Assembly: GCA_947462105.1 (NCBI GenBank)
Contig: CANHNJ010000015.1
Span: forward strand, 1-62,371
Length of the DNA stretch: 62,371 bases
Reading direction: 5' to 3'
Source: Alphaproteobacteria bacterium
GTDB taxonomy: Bacteria; Pseudomonadota; Alphaproteobacteria; Micropepsales; Micropepsaceae
The first letter of the stretch is position 1; each line of letters opens with the position of its first letter. Below the pieces are notes generated by a model. The model searched no databases, was not told the DNA's origin, and saw only the letters and a program-made list of their open reading frames with translations. Below, in pieces: positions 36,211 through 46,038 of this stretch. The position numbers and the translations under genes are program-made.

Positions 36211-36691
36211 GCGGCGCGACCCCGGCATAGCCGCAATCCAGAAATGCGCGACTGTTCCGTTGGCGATCAGCGCAGGTTTCCGGGCTGACCGCTTTGCTGC
36301 TTTCTGGAAGCAATTCCCGTGGGATGGCGTTTCTTCGTTTGTCCGGAATCGCGCAACCCCCTCCCCTTCTCGCCGGTGAGGGCGCTGCGGCGCAGGCGCG
36401 CGGTCCTGTGCCGTATGGGCAGCGGTGCGGGGCAGGGTGTGGTGGCGAAGAATGGCGTGCATGGCGCGGCAAACGTAGGCGGCTTTTCGCGCCGGAAAAG
36501 AGGCGAAAAAGATTTCCCTCAGCTATGCACGGGGCGCGCGCTGAAAGGATTGGGGAATTTTTATTACTGTCCCTGTCTTGTGATTGCGCGGCCGTTTTCG
36601 ACCGCATCGCCATGCTCTAACTGCTTGGGTGAGCGGGCATACTAAGTAAGCCCTTGCCTTATTTGTTCTTCTTTTGTACTCATTGGCCAAG
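36211..36691. other. Gene-free interval between mlaF and radA
   Basis: About 480 bases with no ORF of convincing composition on either strand. CCCCCTCCCCTTCTCGCCGG (36357-36376), followed by GTGAGGG, resembles half of the palindromic G/C-rich repeats common in such genomes, and the middle is GC-rich with short repeats of GCGGCGC type. The last 100 bases are more AT-rich (TTTTTATTACTG, TATTTGTTCTTCTTTTG) and probably contain the radA promoter. Possibly a decayed repeat; nothing definite. Confidence 0.5.
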
Positions 36692-38074
36692 ATGGCCAAA
36701 TCAACCGCTTCCTTCGTCTGCCAAGCCTGCGGCGCCACCGCCGCCAAGTGGGCGGGCAAGTGCGAATCCTGCAATGGTTGGAACAGCATCGTGGAGGAGG
36801 GGGCCGGCCCGCCCATCGGTTCGGGCGCCGCCAAGCGCATCAAGGGCCGCAAATTCGCCCTGGAAGACCTCAAGACCCAGGACACGCCGCCGCCACGCCG
36901 GGTGACCGGCATTGCCGAGTTCGACCGCGTCACCGGCGGCGGGCTGGTGGCGGGTTCGGCCCTGCTGGTGGGCGGCGATCCCGGCATCGGCAAATCCACG
37001 CTCATTCTGCAGGCGCTGGGCGAATACGCCAAGAATGGCGGCCATGCCGTCTATATTTCCGGCGAAGAAGCGATGGCGCAGGTGCGCATGCGCGCCGCCC
37101 GCATGGGCCTGTCGGACGCGCCGCTGATGCTGGGCGCGGCCACCAATGTCGAAGACATTCTTGCCACCATCGAGGCGGGCCATCCGCCCGGCATCATCGC
37201 CATCGATTCCATCCAGACGCTGTGGACCGGCGCGCTCGACGCCGCGCCCGGCACCGTGGCGCAGTTGCGCACCGCCTCGTTCGACCTGGTGCGCTATGCC
37301 AAGGCCAGCGGCGCGGCGCTGCTGCTGGTCGGGCATGTGACGAAGGACGGCCAGATCGCGGGCCCCAAGGTGATCGAGCATCTGGTCGATGCCGTGCTCT
37401 ATTTCGAAGGCGAGCGCGGCCATCATTTCCGCGTGCTGCGGGCGGTGAAGAACCGCTTCGGCGCCACCGACGAGATCGGCGTGTTCGAGATGACCGGCAG
37501 CGGCCTGGCCGAAGTCGCCAATCCGTCGGCGCTGTTCCTGGGCGACCGGTCTTCCGCCGCGCCGGGCACGGCGGTGTTTGCCGGGCTGGAAGGCACGCGG
37601 CCCTTGCTGTGTGAAATCCAGGCGCTGGTTTCGGCGTCGGCCTATGGCACGCCGCGCCGCGCCGTGGTCGGCTGGGACACGGGCCGTCTTGCCATGATCC
37701 TGGCCGTGCTGGATGCGCGGGCCGGTGTCGGCATCGGTTCCGCCGACGTTTACCTCAACGTGGCAGGCGGGCTGAAGATCACCGAACCCGCCGCCGATCT
37801 TGGCGCCGCCGCCGCCTTGGTCTCGTCGCTGGCGGGCGAGCCCTTGCCGCGCGACACCGTGTTTTTCGGGGAAATCTCGCTCTCCGGCGATATCCGCCCG
37901 GTGCCTCAGGCCGAATCGCGGCTGAAGGAAGCGGCCAAGCTGGGCTTTTCCCGCGCCTTTGTGCCGGCGGGAACCCGCGCGACGGGCGGCCTGAACTGCA
38001 CCGAAATCGCCAACGTGGCGGAGCTGGTGTCCCTGATTCCGGCGGCCCGCCAGAAACTGCGCGCCGCAGAGTAA
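36692..38074 (+). CDS. radA: DNA repair protein RadA (Sms)
   Basis: RecA-related ATPase promoting branch migration and D-loop extension in recombination repair. 460 residues from ATG 36692 (MAKSTASFVCQACGATAAKW). The N-terminal C4 zinc finger is CQAC...CESC, Walker A is GGDPGIGKSTLILQ, the RadA-specific KNRFG motif sits in AVKNRFGATDEIGVFEM, and a C-terminal Lon-like domain contains DLGAAAALVSSLAGEPLP and FGEISLSGDIRPV. All motifs are intact. Confidence 0.96.
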   Translation: MAKSTASFVCQACGATAAKWAGKCESCNGWNSIVEEGAGPPIGSGAAKRIKGRKFALEDLKTQDTPPPRRVTGIAEFDRVTGGGLVAGSALLVGGDPGIGKSTLILQALGEYAKNGGHAVYISGEEAMAQVRMRAARMGLSDAPLMLGAATNVEDILATIEAGHPPGIIAIDSIQTLWTGALDAAPGTVAQLRTASFDLVRYAKASGAALLLVGHVTKDGQIAGPKVIEHLVDAVLYFEGERGHHFRVLRAVKNRFGATDEIGVFEMTGSGLAEVANPSALFLGDRSSAAPGTAVFAGLEGTRPLLCEIQALVSASAYGTPRRAVVGWDTGRLAMILAVLDARAGVGIGSADVYLNVAGGLKITEPAADLGAAAALVSSLAGEPLPRDTVFFGEISLSGDIRPVPQAESRLKEAAKLGFSRAFVPAGTRATGGLNCTEIANVAELVSLIPAARQKLRAAE

Positions 38075-38109
38075 TCGCGCCCCCGCCACCGCCGTGCTAA
38101 ACTCGAATC

Positions 38110-38847
38110 ATGGGTTCCGTCACTGCTGTCGATGTCGTCGTCGTTCTGCTGATCCTGTTGTCGGCGGGCTATGCCGCGTGGAAGGGTTTCGTCTCCGAAA
38201 CCCTGACGATCTTTGACTGGGCCGCCGCCGCCTTTGGCTGCCTCTATTTCGGCCCCTACCTGATCCCGATGATGCGCGGCCTGGTCGCCACGCCCTGGAT
38301 CGCCAGCCTGCTGGCCTATGCGGTGGTGTTCCTGATCATCTTCATTCCGCTGTCCTTCCTCAGCCACCGTTTCTCCGAGACCGTGAAGAATTCTCCCATC
38401 GGGCCGCTGGACCGCGCTTTGGGCATCGCCTTTGGCGTCCTGCGCGGGCTGGTGGCGGTGGGGCTGGTCTATCTCGCCTATACCTATTTCGTGCCGGTGC
38501 GCGAGCAGGGGCGCTGGATTCGCAGCGCCCAGACCCTGCCCATGATCCAGGCCACCGGCGATATCATCCTGAAGCTGGTTCCCAGCCATACCCGCGCCAA
38601 TTTTGCGGTCGGCTCCAGCCGGGTGCGCGAGGATGATGCCATCGGCAACCTGATCCAGGACAATGAAGACGCCAGCCGCGTACGCCCCACGGAATCTGCC
38701 GGTTCCTATGGCGAGCGGGTGCGCCCGTCTGGGGCGGCCAATCCGCCGCAGGGCAGCCCTGCGAGGAATGCCGAGAGGGGCTATGGCGCCACTGATCGCC
38801 GCGCGCTAGACAGCCTGCTCCAGAAGGGCGGCGGAAACGGCAGATGA
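38110..38847 (+). CDS. cvpA: CvpA family membrane protein
   Basis: 245 residues. The first 125 contain four hydrophobic segments (AVDVVVVLLILLSAGYAAWK, WAAAAFGCLYFGPYLIPMM, WIASLLAYAVVFLIIFIPLS, ALGIAFGVLRGLVAVGLVYL), the CvpA pattern. The rest is a soluble, probably disordered tail rich in Arg/Asp/Gly. CvpA proteins affect colicin V export and envelope homeostasis; mechanism unclear. The TGA overlaps the purF ATG by four bases, the classic cvpA-purF arrangement. Confidence 0.9.
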   Translation: MGSVTAVDVVVVLLILLSAGYAAWKGFVSETLTIFDWAAAAFGCLYFGPYLIPMMRGLVATPWIASLLAYAVVFLIIFIPLSFLSHRFSETVKNSPIGPLDRALGIAFGVLRGLVAVGLVYLAYTYFVPVREQGRWIRSAQTLPMIQATGDIILKLVPSHTRANFAVGSSRVREDDAIGNLIQDNEDASRVRPTESAGSYGERVRPSGAANPPQGSPARNAERGYGATDRRALDSLLQKGGGNGR

Positions 38848-40319
38848 CCAAGGAAAATCCGGGGTTTGACGAGGCCCACTGCGGCGACGATGCCCTGCAT
38901 GAGGAATGCGGCGTGTTTGGCATTTACGGCCATGCCGATGCCGGGGCCCTGGCCGTGCTGGGCCTGCATGCCCTGCAGCATCGCGGCCAGGAAGCCGCAG
39001 GCATCGTCACCCACGATAATGGTCAGTTCATCGCCGAGCGCCATCAGGGTCTGGTCGGCGACATTTTTGGCCGCAATTCGCCCGCCGCCGCCAATCTGAA
39101 GGGCCGCTTCGCCGTCGGCCATGTCCGCTATTCCACGGCGGGCGGTTCCAATGTCCGCAACATCCAGCCAATCTTCGCCGACCTGGCGGGCGGTGGCCTG
39201 GCGGTGGCGCATAATGGCAACCTGACCAATGCCGACACGCTGCGCACCGAACTGGTGGGACAGGGTTCGATCTTCCAGTCCACCTCCGACACCGAAACCA
39301 TCGTCCATCTCGCCGCCCGATCGTCCAAGTCGCGCATCGTCGACCGACTGGTCGATGCGCTGGCCCAGGTCGAAGGCGCCTATTCGCTGGTGGCGATGAC
39401 CTCCAAGAAACTGATCGGTGCGCGCGATCCCTTCGGCGTGCGCCCGCTGGTGCTGGGCGAGCTGGACGGCGCCCCGATCCTGGCGTCGGAAAGCTGCGCC
39501 CTGGACATTATCGGCGCGGCCTATGTGCGCGACATCGCGCCCGGCGAGGTGGTGGTGATCAGCGAGGAGGGCATCCAGTCGCTCTTCCCGTTCAAGCCGC
39601 AGCAGAGCCGCTTCTGCGTCTTCGAATACATCTATTTCGCCCGTCCCGATTCCGTCGTCGAAGGCCGGAGCGTCTATGAGGCGCGCAAGGCCATCGGCCA
39701 GGTGCTGGCGCAGGAAGCGCCGGTGGACGCCGACATGGTGATCCCGGTGCCGGATTCCGGCGTGCCCGCCGCGCTGGGTTTCGCCAATGAAGCGAATATC
39801 CCCTTCGAGCTGGGCATCATCCGCAACCATTATGTCGGCCGCACCTTCATCGAGCCATCGGACCATATCCGCCATCTGGGCGTGCGGCTGAAGCACAGCC
39901 CCAACCGCGCCAAGATCAAGGGCAAGCGCGTCGTGCTGGTGGACGATTCCATCGTGCGCGGCACCACCAGCCGCAAGATCGTGGAGATGATGCGCGATGC
40001 GGGCGCGACCGAGGTGCATTTCCGCGTCGCCTCGCCGCCCACCAGCCATTCCTGTTTTTATGGCGTCGATACACCCGACACCAATGACCTGCTGGCCCAT
40101 CGCATGGATGTGGAAGAGATGCGCAAATTCGTCGGCGCCGACAGCCTCTGCTTCATCTCGATGAACGGGCTTTACCGCGCCATGGGCGAGGCGGAACGCA
40201 AGGCCAGTGCGCCAAGCTTCTGTGACGCCTGCTTCTCTGGCGACTATCCCATCGCGCTCACCGACCTGACCGGCGGTGCCGCCAAGCGGCAGCTTTCGCT
40301 GCTCTCCAACGTCGCCTGA
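38844..40319 (+). CDS. purF: Amidophosphoribosyltransferase
   Basis: First committed enzyme of de novo purine synthesis: PRPP plus glutamine gives phosphoribosylamine. 491 residues. Catalytic Cys22 in HEECGVFGI is preceded by a short propeptide, indicating the self-processed class. Gln-amidotransferase motifs LQHRGQEAAGIV and GHVRYSTAGGS are followed by the PRPP loop RVVLVDDSIVRGTTSRKIVE. C-terminal CDACFSGDYP fits the iron-sulfur-containing (Bacillus-type) subclass. It shares one base with the downstream SDR gene. Confidence 0.96.
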   Translation: MTKENPGFDEAHCGDDALHEECGVFGIYGHADAGALAVLGLHALQHRGQEAAGIVTHDNGQFIAERHQGLVGDIFGRNSPAAANLKGRFAVGHVRYSTAGGSNVRNIQPIFADLAGGGLAVAHNGNLTNADTLRTELVGQGSIFQSTSDTETIVHLAARSSKSRIVDRLVDALAQVEGAYSLVAMTSKKLIGARDPFGVRPLVLGELDGAPILASESCALDIIGAAYVRDIAPGEVVVISEEGIQSLFPFKPQQSRFCVFEYIYFARPDSVVEGRSVYEARKAIGQVLAQEAPVDADMVIPVPDSGVPAALGFANEANIPFELGIIRNHYVGRTFIEPSDHIRHLGVRLKHSPNRAKIKGKRVVLVDDSIVRGTTSRKIVEMMRDAGATEVHFRVASPPTSHSCFYGVDTPDTNDLLAHRMDVEEMRKFVGADSLCFISMNGLYRAMGEAERKASAPSFCDACFSGDYPIALTDLTGGAAKRQLSLLSNVA

Positions 40320-41035
40320 TGACGCGGCCGCTAGAAAACAAGATCGCGCTGGTGACCGGCGCCTCCCGCGGCATCGGCCGCGCCGTCGCCGTCGCGCTGG
40401 GCGCGGCGGGCGCGCATGTCATCATCACCGCCCGCACCGTGGGCGGGCTGGAAGAAACCGATGACGCCATCGTCAAGGCCGGCGGTAGCGCCACGCTGGT
40501 GCCGTTCAGCCTCAAGGATGGCGACGGTATCGACCGCCTGGGCGGCCAGATCTTCGAGCGCTGGGGGCGGCTGGATGCGCTGGTCGGCAATGCCGGCATC
40601 CTGGGGGCGCTGACGCCGATGGCGCATGTCGAGCCCAAGCTGTTCGCCGAACTGATCGAGGTCAATCTTACGGCCAATTACCGCCTGATCCGTTCGATGG
40701 ATCCGCTGCTGCGCCAGTCCGATGCCGGGCGCGCGGTTTTCGTCACCAGCGGCGCGGCGCACAAGGCGACGCCGTTCTGGGGCGGCTATGCCGTCACCAA
40801 GGCGGCGCTGGAAATGATGGCGCAGACCTATGCGGCGGAATCCGCCGGCGGCAAGGTGCGTGTCAACCTCTTCAATCCCGGCGCCACCCGCACCATCATG
40901 CGCAAGAAGGCGATGCCGGGCGAAGACCCCGCGACGCTGAAGACGCCCGACGATGTCGCGCCGCAAATCGTGGCGCTGCTGTCCCCGTCCTGCGATCTCA
41001 ACGGCCAGACCGTCAGCTATCAGCCGCAACGCTGA
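40319..41035 (+). CDS. Short-chain dehydrogenase/reductase
   Basis: 238-residue classical SDR: cofactor loop ALVTGASRGIGRAVAVALG, NAGIL (VGNAGILGA), catalytic Ser in FVTSGAAHK and YxxxK in YAVTKAALEMM. The cofactor is probably NADP-type, by the Arg after the Gly-rich loop, but this is inference. ATG 40319 uses the last base of the purF TGA, so the two are cotranslated; in related genomes an SDR often follows purF. Substrate unknown. Its 3' end overlaps the convergent glycosyltransferase gene by 23 bases. Confidence 0.88.
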   Translation: MTRPLENKIALVTGASRGIGRAVAVALGAAGAHVIITARTVGGLEETDDAIVKAGGSATLVPFSLKDGDGIDRLGGQIFERWGRLDALVGNAGILGALTPMAHVEPKLFAELIEVNLTANYRLIRSMDPLLRQSDAGRAVFVTSGAAHKATPFWGGYAVTKAALEMMAQTYAAESAGGKVRVNLFNPGATRTIMRKKAMPGEDPATLKTPDDVAPQIVALLSPSCDLNGQTVSYQPQR

Positions 41036-43236
41036 AGGCGCGCGGCGCTTGGCCCGCTCGCGCCATCTCCATGATGGTGACATAGGCCTGCTCGAGATGG
41101 CGGCAGAAGCGCGGCGCATCGAACAGCGGTGCGGTCAGGCGTTCGCCCGCCAGCTTGGCCTTCAGCGCCGCCAGCCGCGCCGGGTCCTGTGCCAAGGCCA
41201 GCGCCAGGGCCTCATACTCTTCCATCGTCTCGGCGATCAGTTCGGGGCATTCCAGCGCCGTCAGCAATCCGGCGGCGACACGGCCCGCAAAGGATTTGCC
41301 GCGGCAGGTGACGACGGGCACGCCCATCCACAGCGCGTCGCTGGCGGTGGTGTGCATGCCGCAGGGCAACGTATCGAGCATGAGGTCGGCGCAACACAGC
41401 CGCCGCAGGTGCAGGGTTGCTTCGACCTTCGGCGCGAACATCAAACGCGCCGGATCGACGCTGCGCACGGCGGCATGGCCGCGCAGGGCCTCGTTGGCGC
41501 TGTCGTCCAGCAGCCACAGCACGCTGCCTGGCACAGAAGCCAGCAGCCGCATCCAGATATCGAACGGCCCCGGCCCGATCTTGCGGTGGTTGTTGAAGCA
41601 GGCGAAGACAAAACCGCTTCCCGGCAGGCCCGCCTCGGCGCGTGAGGGAGGTGGCATGTGCGGGCGCAACGGGTCGTTGGGCTGGTAGGTGTCCGGTAGG
41701 TGCACGATCTTCTCGTCCCAGAAGGGCTGCTCGGCATGTGGCAGAACCACGGGATCGGCGATGACATAGTCATAGAAGTCAGCAGCCATCGGGCCGGGAT
41801 AGCCCAGCCAGCTCACCTGCACCGGCGCTGCGCCATGGGCGAAAATCGCGTTGCGCGCCCATGAGGTGTAGCCCTTGAGATCGACCGCGATGTCGACGCC
41901 AATCTCGCGCATGGTCGCCGCCACCTGCGTGTCCGATAGCGTCTGTACATCGATGAATCGGTCGAAGCCCTGGCGCAGCCGCGCCCGTATCGGGCTGTTG
42001 TCGTCGCCGCCGTATGATATGGCGACGACCTCAAAACGGGTGCGGTCATGGCGCGCGAACAGGTCGGCCATCAGGAAGGCCGTGGCGTGGCTGTGAAAAT
42101 CGGCGGAGACATAGGCCAGGCGGATGCGGCCGTCTTTTTTCAGCCCTGGCGCTAGGACAGGACGCGGCTTCGCCGGGGGGGGTATAGATGCGGCGGAAAT
42201 GTGCCGTGGCGTCGTGCAGCAGCCTGGGATCGTCAAAGGCCAGGGTCATGGCAAAGCTGGGGATGATGGCGCGGCCGTCGGGCGCCTCTGCCGTCAGGCG
42301 CGGCAGGATGCGGGCAAGCATGTCCCAGTCGCACAGCGGCTGCGCCACCGACAACAGTCCACCAAGGGCGTTCGGGTTGGCGGGCTCGATTTCCAGCAGG
42401 CGCTGGAAGTCGGCTACCGCGTCCTGGTTGCGGCCCAGCATGGCCAGGGTGGTGCCGCGGTTGGTGCGGGCGGGAACGTGATTGGGATTGAGCGCCAGGG
42501 CACGGCGGTAGCTGGCTTCGGCCTCCTCCAGCCAGCCATGGCTGCGCAGCATGTTGCCGCGTTTGTTCCAGGCATCGGCGTGACCGGGCGCCATCTGCAC
42601 CGTCTTCTCATAGCCCGCCAGGGCCTCCAGCTCGCGGCCCAGGTTTTCCAGCGTTAGGGCGCGCTTGAACAGCATGTCGGCGATGCGCAACGCCGGGGTT
42701 GGCCTGCCGGCCGCCGCCGCCTCGCCCTGCAGCCGCAGCACGATGTCGAAATCCGCCAGCGCGCTTTCCATGGCGCCCAGCAGGAAGTGCATCTCACCCC
42801 GCTTCAGGAAGACATTCGGCTGCTGCGGCGCTAGCACGGCACAGCGACCATAGACGGTGAGCGCTTCGTCTAGCCGTCCCTGGTGGCGCAGCACGGCGCC
42901 GAGCTGGAATAGGGCTTCGGAGAAATCCGGCCTTAGCGAAAGCGCCAGCCGATATTGCGCGGCAGCTTCCTCGGCACGGCCCAGATTCTGCAGCGCCATG
43001 CCGTGATGCATCCGCGCCTCGGCATGGTTGGGGTCGATCGTCAGCGCTGTCGCGATCAGCTCCAGTCCTTCGGCATGCCCGCCAGTTTGCAGCCGGATGA
43101 TACCCAGCTTGTGCAGCGCCTCGAAATCCTGGGGCGCCCTGGTCAGCAGCGCACCATAGACGGCGCCCGCCTCAGCGAATCGCTGGGCGGCGAAATGTTC
43201 GGCGGCCTGGGCGCGAAGCTGTTGCGGGCTCGTCAT
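41013..43236 (-). pseudogene. TPR / GT41 O-GlcNAc transferase-like (SPINDLY-type) protein, frameshifted at an 8-base homopolymer
   Basis: From ATG 43236 the frame encodes about nine TPR units (FAEAGAVYGALLTRAPQDFE, ALHKLGIIRLQTGGHAEG, ..., EEAEASYRRALALNPNHVP) down to HFRRIYTPP. In the other frame GLKKDGRIRLAYVSADFHSH begins the GT41 catalytic domain, continuing with VQVSWLGYPGPMAADFYDY, FACFNNHRKIGPGPFDIWMR, ATLHLRRLCCADLMLDTLPC and GVPVVTCRGKSFAGRVAAGL. The frames meet at a run of eight C (plus-strand G 42175-42182); removing one base restores a 740-residue protein. Family role: transfer of a sugar to Ser/Thr of proteins such as flagellins. It could be phase-variable, a pseudogene, or a sequencing error. 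Confidence 0.85.
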
Positions 43237-43245
43237 GCGCTTACT

Positions 43246-44631
43246 CTATTTTGGGGCGTAGGGATTCTTGGTGTTGCGGACTAGGAAGCGCAGCGGCGTG
43301 CCCTTGAGTTCGAAGGCCTCGCGCAAATTGTTCTGCAGGTATCGCAGATAGGCTTCGGGCAAATGGTCGAGCTGGTTTCCGAACAGCAGGAAGGTCGGCG
43401 GGCGCGCCTTGGCCTGGGTCATGTAGCGGATGCGGACGCGGCGGCCGGAGACGGCGGGCGTGGCGTGGCGATGCAGTGCCTCTTCCAGGAAGCGGTTGAG
43501 CGTGCTGGTGCCGATGCGCTTGTTCCAGGCGGCATCGGCGGCGACGGTGGCGGCCTGCAAGCGTTCGATGCCGTCGCCGGTCTTGGCGGAGACCGCCACC
43601 AGCGGCGCCCCGACGACCTGCGGCAGCAGGCGGTCACGCTTCTCGGAAAAGCGCGAGATGGCGCCGGCCTTGTCCGTCACCAGGTCCCACTTGTTCATGG
43701 CGAAGACGATGGCGCGGCCTTCGCGTGCGATCAGGTCGGCAATCTGCAGATCCTGCTTCTCGAAGGGCTGGGTGGCGTCGATCATGACGATGACGCAGTC
43801 GGCGAAGCGGATGGCCGAAAGGGTGGAGGCGACGCTCATTTCCTCCAGCACTTCGCCCGCCACCCGCGCCTTCTTGCGCAGGCCCGCCGTGTCGTGGAGC
43901 AGCACTTCGCGGCCTTCCAGGGCCCAGGGTGCGGTGATGGAGTCGCGCGTCAGCCCCGCTTCCGGGCCGGTGAGCGAGCGTTCCTGGCCCAGCAGCAGGT
44001 TGAACAGGCTGGATTTTCCGACATTGGGCCGTCCGACCAGGGCCAGCCGCAAGGGCTTGTCGCGCCAGTCATAGGTTTCGTCTTCTTCCGTGAAGCCGAT
44101 TTCCTCGTCCGCTTCCGCCGCCAGTTCGTCTTCGGTCGGCGGGGCCGCGCGGGGGATGTGTTCTTCCAGCGCCTCGGACAGTTCGCCCATGCCGATGGCA
44201 TGCTCGGCAGAGAGCCGGATCGGATCGCCAAAGCCCAGGCTGTAGACATCTTCGAGCGAAGTACGGCCTTCGCATTTGTTGGCGGCGAAGATCACGGGCT
44301 TGCCCGAACGGCGCAGGGTCTGGGCGATGATCTCGTCGCCGGCAGTGACGCCATCGCGCGCGTCGATGATGAAGAGCAGGGCATCGGCTTCGGCGATGGC
44401 GGCGATGGTCTGCTCGGTCATGCGCTGGGTCAGCGTACCGGGCGCGGCCTCTTCGAAACCGGCGGTGTCGATCAGGCGGAAGGCGAGGCCGTCAAACTCC
44501 ACATCCATTGTCTGCCAGTCGCGGGTGACGCCCGGCGTGTCATGCACGATGGCGGCATGGCGTCCCGCCAGCCGGTTGACCAGCCGCGACTTGCCGACAT
44601 TGGGGCGTCCGACGATGGCGAGGGTGAACAT
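43246..44631 (-). CDS. der: Ribosome biogenesis GTPase Der (EngA)
   Basis: Double-GTPase needed for 50S subunit maturation. 461 residues with two G domains: GRPNVGKSRLVNRLAG near the start and GRPNVGKSSLFNLLLG in the middle, each with DTAGF/DTAGL switch II and NKCE/NKWD specificity motifs. A C-terminal KH-like domain ends RFLVRNTKNPYAPK. An acidic linker (PPTEDELAAEADEEIGFTEE) separates the domains. It lies nine bases after bamB on the same strand, the conserved bamB-der order. Confidence 0.97.
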   Translation of the reverse strand: MFTLAIVGRPNVGKSRLVNRLAGRHAAIVHDTPGVTRDWQTMDVEFDGLAFRLIDTAGFEEAAPGTLTQRMTEQTIAAIAEADALLFIIDARDGVTAGDEIIAQTLRRSGKPVIFAANKCEGRTSLEDVYSLGFGDPIRLSAEHAIGMGELSEALEEHIPRAAPPTEDELAAEADEEIGFTEEDETYDWRDKPLRLALVGRPNVGKSSLFNLLLGQERSLTGPEAGLTRDSITAPWALEGREVLLHDTAGLRKKARVAGEVLEEMSVASTLSAIRFADCVIVMIDATQPFEKQDLQIADLIAREGRAIVFAMNKWDLVTDKAGAISRFSEKRDRLLPQVVGAPLVAVSAKTGDGIERLQAATVAADAAWNKRIGTSTLNRFLEEALHRHATPAVSGRRVRIRYMTQAKARPPTFLLFGNQLDHLPEAYLRYLQNNLREAFELKGTPLRFLVRNTKNPYAPK

Positions 44632-44640
44632 GGGCGGCCG

Positions 44641-46038
44641 CTAACGCAGCGCGACGATTTCCGCGTCGCTGGTGTAGATGTAGAGCGTGCCGTCGGCCAC
44701 CACCGGCGCCACGTTGCTGCCGGCGGGCAGGTCCATGCGGGCCAGGAGCCTGCCGTCATAGGGTGACAGCGCCTGGGCATAGCCGTCATTCGAGACCAGG
44801 ATGAGCTTGTTCGAGACCAGCACCGGCCCCGACCAGATGATGGGATAGCGCTTCTTCTCGGGATTGCCGTACTGCGGCATCTGGTGAATCCAGCGCACCT
44901 TGCCTTCCTTGCGGGTGAGGCAGATCAGCTGCGAGGCATTGTCCACGACATAGACATACTCGCCGGCCACCCACGGGGTCTGGATGCCGCCGATTTCCTT
45001 GCTCCAGATGCGGTCGCCGGTGGAAAGGTTGAGACCGGCCAGGACGCCCGACTGGCTGATGGCAAAGACCATGTCACGGTCGATCACCGGCCGCCCGGCA
45101 ATGGCGTCGATCTCGGACAATTGCGTCACCGCGCCGGAGCGCGACAGCACTTCGTTCCAGGCGGGCTGGCCGTTCTGCACGCGATAGGCGTTGAGTTCGC
45201 CCGAGGTGAAGGGCGCCACCACGACTTCGCCGGTCACGGCCGCGCTGGTGCTGGAGAGCAGGTTGGCGGGTTCGGTGATCGCCTGGTTCTCCCACAGGGA
45301 GCGGCCATCGACCTCGGCCAGGGCGAAGAAACGATTGTCGTTGGTGGAAAGATAGATGCGGCCACCACTGATCGCCGGCGCGTTGACGATGGGAACGCCG
45401 AACTCGCGGCGCCACAATTGGCGCCCGCTGGCGGCGTCCAGGCAGAACAGCGTGCCGAAGCCGGTGGTGACGTAGAGCTTGCCGTCATTGAAGGCGATGC
45501 CGCCGCCCATGCCTGCGGACGGATTGACGGTGTTGGCCTTGCCCAGCAGGCCCCACAGGGTCGGCATGTCGGTGCCGTCCTTGGGCGCCAGGCGCTTGTC
45601 CCACAGCGGACGGCCATCGGCGGTGCGGATCACCCAGACATGGGCTTCCGAATCCAGCGCATAGACGCGGCCTGCCGCCACCACCGGGCTGGCGGTGACG
45701 ACGCTGTTCGCGTCGTTGCCCTTGCCGGCCTGGCGCGCCCAGGCGCGGCGCAGCGGCCCCGGCGCTTCCAGGTGATACAGGGCGTTGGAGGCATAGCCGC
45801 CCGGCTGCTGCCAGTCGGGATTGCGGAACGGCGCGGGCAGCAGCACCGGAGTGGCCGCCAAACCCGGATCGGGGCGCAGGGTTTCGTCCAGGCCCGCCAG
45901 CGAGACGCGCATGCCGCGCAGGGTGGAGACATTGGTCTTGGAAAACAGATCGCTGAACTCGTCCCAATAGCTGCCGCAACCGGCGAGCAGCAGCGTCGCG
46001 GCCAGCAGTGCGGCGCGGGGATAAAGCGAACGTGTCAT
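44641..46038 (-). CDS. bamB: BamB-like outer-membrane assembly lipoprotein (PQQ-repeat beta-propeller)
   Basis: 465 residues from ATG 46038, with lipobox LLLAGC (Cys21). The mature protein is a PQQ-type beta-propeller with repeated blades such as VVAAGRVYALDSEAHVWVIR, NDGKLYVTTGFGTLFCLDAA, ISGGRIYLSTNDNRFFALAE and VAGEYVYVVDNASQLICLTR. BamB assists beta-barrel insertion by the BAM complex. The ATG overlaps the stop of the upstream YfgM-like gene (ATGA) and der follows, matching the yfgM-bamB-der arrangement. The barrel-rich TonB receptor of this genome would be a BAM client. Confidence 0.88.
   Translation of the reverse strand: MTRSLYPRAALLAATLLLAGCGSYWDEFSDLFSKTNVSTLRGMRVSLAGLDETLRPDPGLAATPVLLPAPFRNPDWQQPGGYASNALYHLEAPGPLRRAWARQAGKGNDANSVVTASPVVAAGRVYALDSEAHVWVIRTADGRPLWDKRLAPKDGTDMPTLWGLLGKANTVNPSAGMGGGIAFNDGKLYVTTGFGTLFCLDAASGRQLWRREFGVPIVNAPAISGGRIYLSTNDNRFFALAEVDGRSLWENQAITEPANLLSSTSAAVTGEVVVAPFTSGELNAYRVQNGQPAWNEVLSRSGAVTQLSEIDAIAGRPVIDRDMVFAISQSGVLAGLNLSTGDRIWSKEIGGIQTPWVAGEYVYVVDNASQLICLTRKEGKVRWIHQMPQYGNPEKKRYPIIWSGPVLVSNKLILVSNDGYAQALSPYDGRLLARMDLPAGSNVAPVVADGTLYIYTSDAEIVALR

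Noticed and set aside
36350-36490. Possible small coding region or RNA gene between mlaF and radA
   Set aside because: Frames in all directions have Arg/Pro-rich non-protein composition, and no stable tRNA- or RNA-like fold could be drawn.
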